Source of the DNA: Methanobacterium sp. PtaU1.Bin242 | GTDB lineage: Archaea; Methanobacteriota; Methanobacteria; Methanobacteriales; Methanobacteriaceae | Reading direction: 5' to 3' | DNA: 9,873 bases | NCBI GenBank assembly: GCA_002067565.1 | Contig: MVQZ01000238.1 | Location: 1 to 9,873, forward strand | Part shown: positions 1 to 7,042 of the stretch, piece after piece | Layout: every line of letters begins with the position of its first letter | Position numbering within the stretch: the first letter of the stretch is position 1 | Program-made: the position numbers and the translations under genes | The notes under the pieces: generated by a model | The model's database searches: none | Seen by the model: the letters and a program-made list of their open reading frames with translations, nothing else | Told to the model about the DNA's origin: nothing

Positions 1-1176
<1,176 letters not shown>

Positions 1177-1180
1177 ATTA

Positions 1181-1232
1181 TCACCTCTTTTTTGTATAGT
1201 AATTTATCGATGGGTTAGAGGTTCTATAAATA
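1181..1232 (-). promoter_or_regulatory. Promoter and SD of the thermosome gene
   Basis: Read on the minus strand, a TATA-like TATTTATA lies at 1232-1225. Archaeal initiation about 25 bases downstream would put the transcript start near 1203, giving a leader of about 27 bases. The leader contains the SD GAGGTGA (1187-1181), four bases before the GTG start. The TATA call is by eye. I see no recognisable heat-shock operator. Confidence 0.55.
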
Positions 1233-1367
1233 GTTTACGATGTGGTGTTTCTAGTGGTTATGTAAATTAAAATTAGGATAAATAAATTAAAAACATGGAA
1301 TAAGGGAATGATAAGTTCATAAAAAAGGTTTTTCGAGATAAATTTAGTTTATTTGGTTATTTCAGAT

Positions 1368-1871
1368 TTATTTATTTATTTTCTTCCAGAAAACTTTATC
1401 TTCCTGGGGAAGGGACTGGAAATATCCTTTTCTCTCCAGATTATGCAGCACATGTTCGAAGTTTTCACTGGTAAGTTCACTGAAACCTACATCTAATATG
1501 TGATTGTATAAATTCTCCATGGTATCTTCTTCTTCAGGCAGGAGCTGATATACTTGAGATTGGAAAGAGGTCAAATCTTTTTTAGGTTTAGCGGTAAGGG
1601 CGTCAAAATGGCGTTTTATTTTCTGTAAATCTTCCAGTTTCTCCTTTTGTTCATTTAGGATGTCCTGAAGATCAGCAATCTTTGCATCCTTTTCCCTTAA
1701 TTTATTTTCAGTGTCTTCTTTAAATTCATTAAATGAAACACTTTCCTTACTGGACCGGGAAGAATCCCTTTGACACTTCTTAAGCTCAATCTTCAGTTTA
1801 CTAATTTCCAGAAGACAGGCTTTTACCAACTGCCTTAACTGTTCACTATCACTGTCCTTCAACAACGGCAT
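1368..1871 (-). CDS. Hypothetical protein with coiled coil and possible winged-helix C-terminus
   Basis: I do not recognise this 167-residue protein. Residues about 11-34 and 48-90 are charged and rich in Lys, Glu, Leu and Gln with heptad-like spacing, so a coiled coil is likely. A Ser-rich stretch (about 37-47) separates the two halves. Residues about 100-165 look globular. Helices around 104-111 and 117-129 are followed by a helix at 134-149 ending in a Lys-Gly-Tyr turn, and then a short hydrophobic strand (KVFWKKI). That layout resembles a winged helix-turn-helix, so a DNA-binding or oligomeric regulatory role is possible but is only inference. There is no signal peptide or membrane segment. 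Cysteines 19 and 33 form no zinc motif. The ATG at 1871 has only a weak SD (GTGAT). The gene stands alone, 191 bases upstream of the thermosome, and a six-T run at 1326-1321 may end its transcript. Confidence 0.8.
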   Translation of the reverse strand: MPLLKDSDSEQLRQLVKACLLEISKLKIELKKCQRDSSRSSKESVSFNEFKEDTENKLREKDAKIADLQDILNEQKEKLEDLQKIKRHFDALTAKPKKDLTSFQSQVYQLLPEEEDTMENLYNHILDVGFSELTSENFEHVLHNLERKGYFQSLPQEDKVFWKKINK

Positions 1872-2038
1872 CTTATCACATTTATGATTTATGTACCAAT
1901 TTACTTTTAAACTTTAGTATTCTGCTTTAATATGGAGTCTCTTCACTTAAGCACATATGATAACTATTAATAAACTAAAAAAATCAAATCAATGGATATT
2001 GGAAATATTACTAGACCATAAAAACCAGTTTAAACACG

Positions 2039-2053
2039 CTATAAATATAAAAT
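2039..2053 (-). promoter_or_regulatory. Candidate TATA box for the 167-residue hypothetical gene
   Basis: The minus strand reads ATTTTATATTTATAG, a good match to an archaeal TATA element. A start about 25 bases downstream would give a leader of roughly 145 bases, which is long. A weaker TTTAAAAG at 1911-1904 would give a nearly leaderless transcript. The sequence does not choose between them, since the whole region is AT-rich. Confidence 0.3.
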
Positions 2054-2066
2054 AACTTGATTTAAC

Positions 2067-2091
2067 CAATAAAAAAATTATTGAAAAAAAA
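2067..2091 (-). terminator. Candidate U-run terminator after the nicotinate phosphoribosyltransferase gene
   Basis: On the minus strand, about 110 bases past the stop codon, an eight-T run (2091-2084) is followed by a six-base inverted repeat, CAATAA and TTATTG, at 2083-2078 and 2072-2067. A second T run lies in the loop. Archaeal RNA polymerase can terminate at U runs alone, so this is a plausible end point, but such runs are common in DNA this AT-rich. Confidence 0.35.
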
Positions 2092-2198
2092 TAAATCATA
2101 AAATTTCAGATATACACTAAAATTAAAATGTTATTTTAGACTTAAATTTATATGGTAAGTTTAATTTCAATTAAATAGTAACTTAGAAGTTAGTTATT

Positions 2199-3359
2199 TT
2201 ATAGACTTTCAAGCTTTTCAATTTGTTTTATAACATGTTCTCTGATTTCCCCTGGCATTGGCAGGTTATTTAGAATCTTACCATCTTCAATAGCAGGATT
2301 AAGCAAGTTTTCATATCTCCCACCACATTTACATTTATCTATTTCTTCTTCAACGGGTATAATCAGGTCTCCATGGCATTTTCTGCATCTTAATACTTTT
2401 TTTGCCCCGGAATATTTACCTCTTTTGGCCAGTGGTTTGCCGTTTACCTCTACTATGTCCATGGAGAAATCAACAACAGGAGCGTTACTGATTGATGTTC
2501 CTATCCCATAGGCATCCACCAGATAGTTCAGATGGGGAAGGTCATCTTCTCCAATACCACCACTTACAAAGAATTTAACAGTTTTAAAACCCCTTAAATC
2601 CAGCTCCCATCTAGTTTCTCTGAGAATGTGCTCTAAATCACCACGCCTGGATGAGGGGGTGTCAAAACGTACTGCATGGAGTTTTGGACCCATAACCTCA
2701 GCTACATTCAAGCATTCAAATTTTTCATCGTTAAAGGTATCAATAAGTGCCACCCTGTTTATATGAGGTTCTATAACTTTATCAAAAGCCTTTATAGCTT
2801 CTACAGTAGACCCGAAACAGATGATCAGGGCGTGGGGCATGGTTCCTAAAGGATCCTCACCAATAATCTCCCCGCTTTTTATGACCGAAACCCCATCACA
2901 ACCGCCGATATAAGCACTTCTTTCAATCATAGGGGCAATAGCAGGATGCATCCGCCGGGCACCGAAACTGCTCACCAAACGTTTCCCTGCAAGTTTTCTG
3001 TAACGGGCTGCTTTTGTAGCAATACCAGTGGCCTGGCAGAGAAGTCCTAGAAGGGCAGTTTCATATATACAAAAATCCTGATAGTTACCCTCTATTTCCA
3101 ACACAGGCTGTCCTGGATGGAAAACCGTTCCTTCCTTCATAGCCCTTACCTTTAAGGGCAACTTTTTTAATAGGTGAAAAACTTCTTCTAAACCTGCTAA
3201 AACTGCCCATTCCCATTTTTCGGGCAAATTTTTAGCGACAAACTCAGCTTTAACCCTACAGTTTATGTTTTTTTCTTTTAAAATTTCCAGAGTACGTTTA
3301 AAATAAACATCGGTGATTTTACCATCTAAAATTTCCTTTTCTTCAGCAATATGGAACAT
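2199..3359 (-). CDS. pncB: Nicotinate phosphoribosyltransferase, archaeal type with zinc-binding tail
   Basis: Makes nicotinate mononucleotide from nicotinate and PRPP, using ATP, in the NAD salvage (Preiss-Handler) pathway in the cytosol. The 386 residues match the archaeal family length. Visible motifs are FGARR at 132-136, LGTMPHA at 171-177 with H176 (the likely phosphorylated histidine), DTFND at 207-211, RFDT at 231-234, FFVSGGIG at 263-270 and GIGTS at 285-289. The last three belong to the phosphate-binding face of the barrel. The C-terminal segment has four cysteines, C325, C328, C343 and C345, a zinc-knuckle arrangement as known in the Thermoplasma acidophilum enzyme. The ATG at 3359 follows GGTTGGTGGGGA, a purine-rich SD. 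The gene appears to be transcribed alone. Nicotinamide phosphoribosyltransferase is less likely given the archaeal-type architecture. Confidence 0.93.
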   Translation of the reverse strand: MFHIAEEKEILDGKITDVYFKRTLEILKEKNINCRVKAEFVAKNLPEKWEWAVLAGLEEVFHLLKKLPLKVRAMKEGTVFHPGQPVLEIEGNYQDFCIYETALLGLLCQATGIATKAARYRKLAGKRLVSSFGARRMHPAIAPMIERSAYIGGCDGVSVIKSGEIIGEDPLGTMPHALIICFGSTVEAIKAFDKVIEPHINRVALIDTFNDEKFECLNVAEVMGPKLHAVRFDTPSSRRGDLEHILRETRWELDLRGFKTVKFFVSGGIGEDDLPHLNYLVDAYGIGTSISNAPVVDFSMDIVEVNGKPLAKRGKYSGAKKVLRCRKCHGDLIIPVEEEIDKCKCGGRYENLLNPAIEDGKILNNLPMPGEIREHVIKQIEKLESL

Positions 3360-3384
3360 AAATCCCCACCAACCTGATATTATA

Positions 3385-3422
3385 GATTATATAGCCATAT
3401 CTTATTTTGGTGTTATATTAAC
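3385..3422 (-). promoter_or_regulatory. Candidate promoter of the nicotinate phosphoribosyltransferase gene
   Basis: Two TATA-like elements occur on the minus strand: GTTAATATAAC at 3422-3412 and TATATAATC at 3393-3385. The distal one predicts a transcript start near 3392 and a leader of about 33 bases that keeps the SD. The proximal one would start near 3365 and lose most of it. The distal box is therefore preferred. Confidence 0.4.
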
Positions 3423-3593
3423 TTGAGGGTATTTTAATTCATGATATTGAATAGGATAATTAGAACTATAATAATAAATGGTTTAACCCCCTTTCTTGAA
3501 AAATTTAAAATAATATTTTTTTTTAATTAAAATAATTGAATTTGCAGATGGAGGTTAATATTAAAAATTAAGCTTTTTTTTGTCAGCATATTA

Positions 3594-3779
3594 TTATGTG
3601 ATTAATTCATTTATTTCATCAACTATATCTTGATCGACATTTCTCTTTCCCCACAGTCTCTTGTGGATTTCATGCCAATTTTTAACGGTTTCATGGGGGT
3701 GTTTAATTTTTTCCCCGCAGTTTCTACAAAATTGACTTTTATCCGGGTTTTCAGTTTGACATAGGGGACATTTGATCAT
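3594..3779 (-). CDS. Small zinc-ribbon protein of unknown role
   Basis: A 61-residue protein. The N-terminus holds CPLC (C4, C7) and CRNC (C18, C21), a treble-clef or zinc-ribbon knuckle pair spaced CxxC-10-CxxC that should bind one zinc ion. The rest (about 24-61) is charged and probably helical, with a Trp-His-Glu-Ile-His-Lys-Arg-Leu-Trp stretch at 35-43. There is no membrane segment, so it is a soluble cytosolic protein. Small zinc ribbons of this type mediate protein or nucleic-acid contacts in archaea, but no specific function can be assigned. The ATG at 3779 is supported by AAGGAG seven bases upstream. The gene stands alone, 234 bases upstream of pncB and 313 bases downstream of asd. 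An inverted repeat sits just upstream of its SD. Confidence 0.85.
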   Translation of the reverse strand: MIKCPLCQTENPDKSQFCRNCGEKIKHPHETVKNWHEIHKRLWGKRNVDQDIVDEINELIT

Positions 3780-4092
3780 TTAATTCTCCTTAACATGCTC
3801 ATCTATAAAATTTTATTATTTTTGATTATAGATTATTATTCCCTGTTAATATTAGTTACTATTCACATACAAGGTACTTATATATTATACTATGGAATTT
3901 CAGGAATTGCATATGATATGGAAATGAGATCTAAAATTTAAAGTGTTAATATCTTCAGATATAAATTTCACTATATTATATTATCTAAAAACTAATATAA
4001 ATACTTATATAGGGATATAAATTTGTTTTAAACACTAAAAAAATTATAATAAAAAAAAACAAAAAAAATTAGGAGTTAAATGTATATAACTC
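3780..4092. other. AT-rich intergenic region between asd and the zinc-ribbon gene
   Basis: No credible coding frame on either strand. From the right it holds the asd terminator (hairpin and T runs, 4095-4051) and AT-rich DNA with two copies of GATATAAATTT (3958-3968 and 4014-4024). A TATA-like TATATAAG follows at 3885-3878, and an 8-base inverted repeat lies just before the zinc-ribbon gene. The TATA box would give that gene a leader of roughly 78 bases. Confidence 0.6.
3801..3833 (-). repeat. Inverted repeat in the leader or promoter of the zinc-ribbon gene
   Basis: ATCTATAA at 3801-3808 is the exact reverse complement of TTATAGAT at 3826-3833, with a 17-base spacer that starts inside the palindrome ATAAAATTTTAT (3805-3816). 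It lies 22-54 bases upstream of the ATG and partly overlaps a TATA-like CTATAATC on the minus strand. It could be an operator or a weak RNA hairpin, but in AT-rich DNA chance is also possible. Confidence 0.4.
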
Positions 4093-4095
4093 CTA
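4051..4095 (-). terminator. Intrinsic-type terminator overlapping the asd stop codon
   Basis: On the minus strand, TAGGAGTTA (4095-4087) pairs perfectly with TAACTCCTA (4078-4070): a nine-base stem with an eight-base loop. It is followed almost at once by an eight-T run (4068-4061), a single G and a nine-T run (4059-4051). The TAG that opens the stem is the asd stop codon. This is the clearest terminator in the window and marks the end of the amino-acid cluster. Confidence 0.8.
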
Positions 4096-5139
4096 CATTA
4101 TCTCTGTAATAAGCTCTGCATTAAGTATGGAAGCGCCTGCAGCTCCTCTAATGGTATTGTGGCCCACTAAAACATATTTAAGACATTTAGCGAAGACTTC
4201 ATCTTTTCTTACCCTTCCAACGGATACTGCCATTCCTCGCTCGGCATTTCGGTCCATACGGGGTTGGGGTCTATTATCTTCTTCCCTAACGATTATGGGT
4301 GCTGCTGGCGCAGAGAAAAGATCCAGTTTCTGAGGGAGGCCTTTAAACTCTCGAAAGGTTTCTTCAACATCTTCAACTTGGAAATCTTCTTCCATCTGTA
4401 TGAAAACCGCTTCAGTATGCCCATCTAATACAGCAACTCGATGACAGGAAGCGCTGACACCAAATGAGGCGGGATTTAAGTTTCCCTCCTCCAAGTCTCC
4501 TAGGAGCTGTAATGTTTCAGTTTCCATTTTTTCTTCTTCTTCACCGATAAAGGGCACCAGGTTGTCCACAATGGCCATGGAGGGCACTCCATCATAACCT
4601 GCACCGGAAACGGCCTGCATGGTGGAAACGTAAACCCTTTGCAGGTCGTAATTATCATAAAGGGGTTTTAGGGTCATGGTCAGGGCGATGGTCGAGCAGT
4701 TAGGGTTGGTAACTATAAATCCATCCCAACCACGATTCTTCTGCTGCATCTCCACCAGTTCCAGATGCTCCGGGTTAACTTCAGGAATAACCAGAGGCAC
4801 ATCTGGCTCCATTCGCATGGCAGACGCATTAGAGGCCACTATCATACCAGCTTCTGCAAACTGAGGTTCAACCACTGCAGCAATATTTGCAGGTAGTGCA
4901 GAAAACACAATATCCACGTCCTTTACCTCACCGGGATCAGTATCAACCACTGTAATATCACGGGCCACCTCAGGTATCTTACTGTCCAGATACCAGGTTA
5001 CTGCATCTTCATATTTTTTCCCCGCGGATCTCATCGAGGCTGTCAGAGCGGTTATCTCAAAATCAGGATGATCTCCCAAAAGTTCGATGAAACGCTGTCC
5101 CACCATTCCCGTTGCTCCAAGTATTCCTACGTTTACCAT
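4093..5139 (-). CDS. asd: Aspartate-semialdehyde dehydrogenase
   Basis: Reduces L-aspartyl-4-phosphate to L-aspartate semialdehyde with NADPH, the second step of the aspartate family pathway. The 348 residues match the archaeal/fungal type of the enzyme. The N-terminal Rossmann fold opens with GATGMVGQ at 8-15. The catalytic cysteine is C148 in NPNCST (145-150). QAVSGAGYDG lies at 175-184, and the likely catalytic base is H233 in SASCHRVAVLDGH (229-241). The family's C-terminal block VGHNTIRGAAG is at 325-335. No key residue is missing. The ATG at 5139 follows AAGGTGAT at a normal distance. It lies 67 bases downstream of dapB with no obvious terminator between, so the two are probably co-transcribed. 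The product feeds dapA in this cluster and also homoserine synthesis. In methanogens it feeds aromatic synthesis as well. Confidence 0.96.
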   Translation of the reverse strand: MVNVGILGATGMVGQRFIELLGDHPDFEITALTASMRSAGKKYEDAVTWYLDSKIPEVARDITVVDTDPGEVKDVDIVFSALPANIAAVVEPQFAEAGMIVASNASAMRMEPDVPLVIPEVNPEHLELVEMQQKNRGWDGFIVTNPNCSTIALTMTLKPLYDNYDLQRVYVSTMQAVSGAGYDGVPSMAIVDNLVPFIGEEEEKMETETLQLLGDLEEGNLNPASFGVSASCHRVAVLDGHTEAVFIQMEEDFQVEDVEETFREFKGLPQKLDLFSAPAAPIIVREEDNRPQPRMDRNAERGMAVSVGRVRKDEVFAKCLKYVLVGHNTIRGAAGASILNAELITEIM

Positions 5140-5206
5140 ACAAAATCACCTTTTTAACATCTATTTATTAATATCTTAAATAATACTTAAATACATCTAA
5201 TTTGAA

Positions 5207-6028
5207 TTATTTCAACCCCAAAACATCTCCCATATCACTTATTTTACCTTCTTCAGCATTTACTATGTATCTGATGGCCTTTATAACTCCGCTTACAAAG
5301 GACTGTCTGCTGTGGGCTCGGTGTATGATCTCTAAACGTTCACCTTCCCCTGCAAATAGTACGGTGTGGTCACCTACAATATCTCCTCCCCGTACTGCGT
5401 GCACACCTATCTCTTCCGGGGTTCTCTCACCAACCAAGCCTTCTCTTCCATAAACACAGACTTCACTGGTGTCTCTTCCCAGTTCTTGGGCTATTATATC
5501 ATAGGCTCGCACCGCAGTTCCTGACGGCGCGTCCTTTTTGTGTTTGTGGTGAGCTTCAATTATCTCAATATCGTAATCAGCCAGGATAGGGGTCAGATCC
5601 TTTAGGATTTTAAAGAATACATTAACTCCCACTGCCATGTTGGGAGCTATAACTGCCTTTACTTTATTGGATGTAATGGCCTTTTCTATTTCTTCCATCT
5701 GTTCGTCTGAAAAGCCAGTGGTTCCCACCACCAGGTTAACGCCGCATTCGGCTGTGGTTTTAATGGTTTTAACTGCAGCGCTGGCTATGGTGAAATCTAC
5801 AAGTACATCTGGTTTTATTTTGCTAAGCACTTCTTTAAGTTCGTTGGCAGGTGTGATTTCCACTCCTATGTTGCCTGCTCCTATTACCTCCCCAGCATCT
5901 TTGCCTTTAAAAGGGGTGTTGGGGACTTCTATTGCTGCTACTACTTCCATGTCATCCTGCGCAAGCACGGTTTTAATAATTTTAGAACCCATTCTACCGG
6001 CTGCACCGGTTACGACCACTTTAATCAT
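5207..6028 (-). CDS. dapB: 4-hydroxy-tetrahydrodipicolinate reductase
   Basis: Reduces the DapA product to tetrahydrodipicolinate with NAD(P)H on the way to diaminopimelate and lysine. The 273 residues match the family length. The Rossmann nucleotide loop is GAAGRMG at 8-14, and VGTTGF lies at 101-106. The signature EAHHKHKKDAPSGTA at 158-172 contains H160 and K164, matching the E. coli catalytic pair H159 and K163. RGGDIVGDH at 213-221 is also conserved. The ATG at 6028 is preceded by GGGAGATGA (6041-6033). The gap of 120 bases from dapA is wide for this cluster. It contains a T run and a TATA-like box, so dapB may have its own promoter besides read-through from upstream. asd follows 67 bases downstream. 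Confidence 0.97.
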   Translation of the reverse strand: MIKVVVTGAAGRMGSKIIKTVLAQDDMEVVAAIEVPNTPFKGKDAGEVIGAGNIGVEITPANELKEVLSKIKPDVLVDFTIASAAVKTIKTTAECGVNLVVGTTGFSDEQMEEIEKAITSNKVKAVIAPNMAVGVNVFFKILKDLTPILADYDIEIIEAHHKHKKDAPSGTAVRAYDIIAQELGRDTSEVCVYGREGLVGERTPEEIGVHAVRGGDIVGDHTVLFAGEGERLEIIHRAHSRQSFVSGVIKAIRYIVNAEEGKISDMGDVLGLK

Positions 6029-6032
6029 TTAT

Positions 6033-6086
6033 TCATCTCCCATTAATTTTTTTTAGTGGAAAATTTGAAAAAAAAATTTATAAAAT
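6033..6086 (-). promoter_or_regulatory. Candidate internal promoter and SD for dapB-asd
   Basis: On the minus strand, ATTTTATAAA at 6086-6077 resembles a TATA box. A transcript start about 25 bases downstream (near 6056) would give a leader of about 28 bases that includes the SD GGGAGATGA (6041-6033). The spacing fits an archaeal promoter well. The AT-richness of the gap is the main caution. Confidence 0.45.
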
Positions 6087-6139
6087 AGATTTAATTTTTT
6101 GAAGATTTAGATCCGCTAGAAAAGCCCAATAAACCCTTC

Positions 6140-6177
6140 AAAAAAAAATTAAATGAGATCCAGGTCCTGAAGGACCT
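6140..6177 (-). terminator. Possible terminator or attenuator at the end of dapA
   Basis: On the minus strand, AGGTCC (6177-6172) and GGACCT (6167-6162) form a six-base stem with a four-base loop inside the last dapA codons. The TAA stop (6151-6149) is followed directly by nine Ts (6148-6140). The hairpin lies 13 bases before the T run, too far for a bacterial-style terminator, but a nine-U run alone can cause partial termination in archaea. Confidence 0.4.
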
Positions 6178-7042
6178 TTCTTAATTGAGCCTTGCTATCT
6201 TCTTTTAAGGGTCCCAGTGGCATGCGTACATTTCCCGCTGGTCTGCCCATCATGATCAGGGATTCTTTGGCTGGAACTGGGTTGGACTCGATAAATAGAA
6301 CTTTCATCAGATCATAAAGCTGATAATGAAGTTTTTCAGCTTCAGAATAGTTGCCCTCTAGGGCATATCTGACCATATGGCTCATCCTCTCCGGATCAAC
6401 ATTGGCCACTACACTGATCACTCCTTTTGCTCCTAGGGCGATCATGGGTAGGGTTAGATTGTCGTTTCCTGATATGATGTTGAAATCATCTCGACAGCCT
6501 AATTCTTCCAGTTTTTTAATGATCTGAGAAACTTTATCCAGGTCAGGGTTAGCCTCTTTTATAGCTATAATATTGTCTAACTGGGCAACTTTGCCGATGG
6601 TGTCCACATCTATGTCTGTTCCTGTTCTGGAGGGAACATTGTACACTATTATTGGAATATCTGTGGATTCTACCAGCATTTTGTAGTGCTCGTATAGTCC
6701 ATGTGGCTGGGGCTTGTTGTAGTAGGGAGTTATCACTAATGCTGCGTCAGCTCCTGCTTTTTCAGCGTACTTTACCAGACTCAGAGCTTCCTTTGAGGAG
6801 TTGCTTCCAGCTCCGGCTATGGCTTTAACTCTTCCATCCACTTCTTCCACCATGATGTCCATCATCTTTTTCTGTTCATCATGGGTTATGGTGGCGGATT
6901 CACCGGTGGTTCCGGCAGCCAGTACACCTTCCACGCCTCTTTCTATCAGATAGTTTATGTTCTCCCGCATTCCTGCTTCGTCAACCCCATCATCCAAATT
7001 AAAGGGGGTTACCATTGCAACTGTTGTACCTTCCAATTTCAT
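6149..7042 (-). CDS. dapA: 4-hydroxy-tetrahydrodipicolinate synthase
   Basis: Condenses aspartate semialdehyde with pyruvate, the first step committed to lysine and diaminopimelate. The 297-residue TIM barrel has the usual length. Pyruvate-binding GTTGES is at 44-49, and TPYYNKP at 105-111 carries Y107. YNVPSRTG at 134-141 carries the catalytic Y134 and R139. The Schiff-base lysine is K162 in IKEA (161-164). SGND is at 191-194 and GVISVVAN at 207-214. These correspond to E. coli T44/T45, Y107, Y133, R138 and K161, so true DapA is favoured over other N-acetylneuraminate-lyase family aldolases, and the position between lysC and dapB supports this. The ATG at 7042 overlaps the lysC stop as ATGA, and an SD (AAGGAG) lies inside lysC, so translation is probably coupled. 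Confidence 0.97.
   Translation of the reverse strand: MKLEGTTVAMVTPFNLDDGVDEAGMRENINYLIERGVEGVLAAGTTGESATITHDEQKKMMDIMVEEVDGRVKAIAGAGSNSSKEALSLVKYAEKAGADAALVITPYYNKPQPHGLYEHYKMLVESTDIPIIVYNVPSRTGTDIDVDTIGKVAQLDNIIAIKEANPDLDKVSQIIKKLEELGCRDDFNIISGNDNLTLPMIALGAKGVISVVANVDPERMSHMVRYALEGNYSEAEKLHYQLYDLMKVLFIESNPVPAKESLIMMGRPAGNVRMPLGPLKEDSKAQLRKVLQDLDLI

Larger units (their letters stand above)
1872..2198. other. AT-rich intergenic region without a gene
   Basis: This 327-base gap has no credible coding frame on either strand. It holds T-rich terminator-like runs for the nicotinate phosphoribosyltransferase transcript (about 2067-2091) and TATA-like candidates for the 167-residue gene at 2053-2039 and, more weakly, 1911-1904. 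Nothing else stands out. Confidence 0.6.

Noticed and set aside
1872..2198. Search for a structured RNA, tRNA or CRISPR repeats in the long gaps
   Set aside because: No tRNA-like cloverleaf, no GC-rich stem and no regularly spaced repeats seen. Only AT-rich DNA with transcription signals.
3554..3563. Palindrome TTAATATTAA in the gap after the zinc-ribbon gene
   Set aside because: Ten-base AT-only palindromes arise often by chance at this base composition, and its place downstream of a gene gives no role.
3516..3581. Nine-T run (3516-3524) and eight-T run (3574-3581) on the plus strand, as terminators or the end of a small RNA
   Set aside because: No plus-strand gene, promoter or convincing hairpin precedes them. 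Homopolymer runs are expected in gaps this AT-rich.
3958..4024. Two direct copies of GATATAAATTT, 56 bases apart
   Set aside because: Only two short copies of low-complexity AT sequence, with no third unit and no regular spacing. Not a repeat array.
4127..4864. Plus-strand frames 4127-4333 and 4676-4864
   Set aside because: Antisense shadows of asd, where the opposite strand carries all catalytic motifs in one frame.
5202..6056. Plus-strand frames 5202-5453 and 5637-6056 (139 residues)
   Set aside because: Antisense to dapB. Composition is rich in Ser, Thr and Ala, as expected from reverse translation, with no SD.
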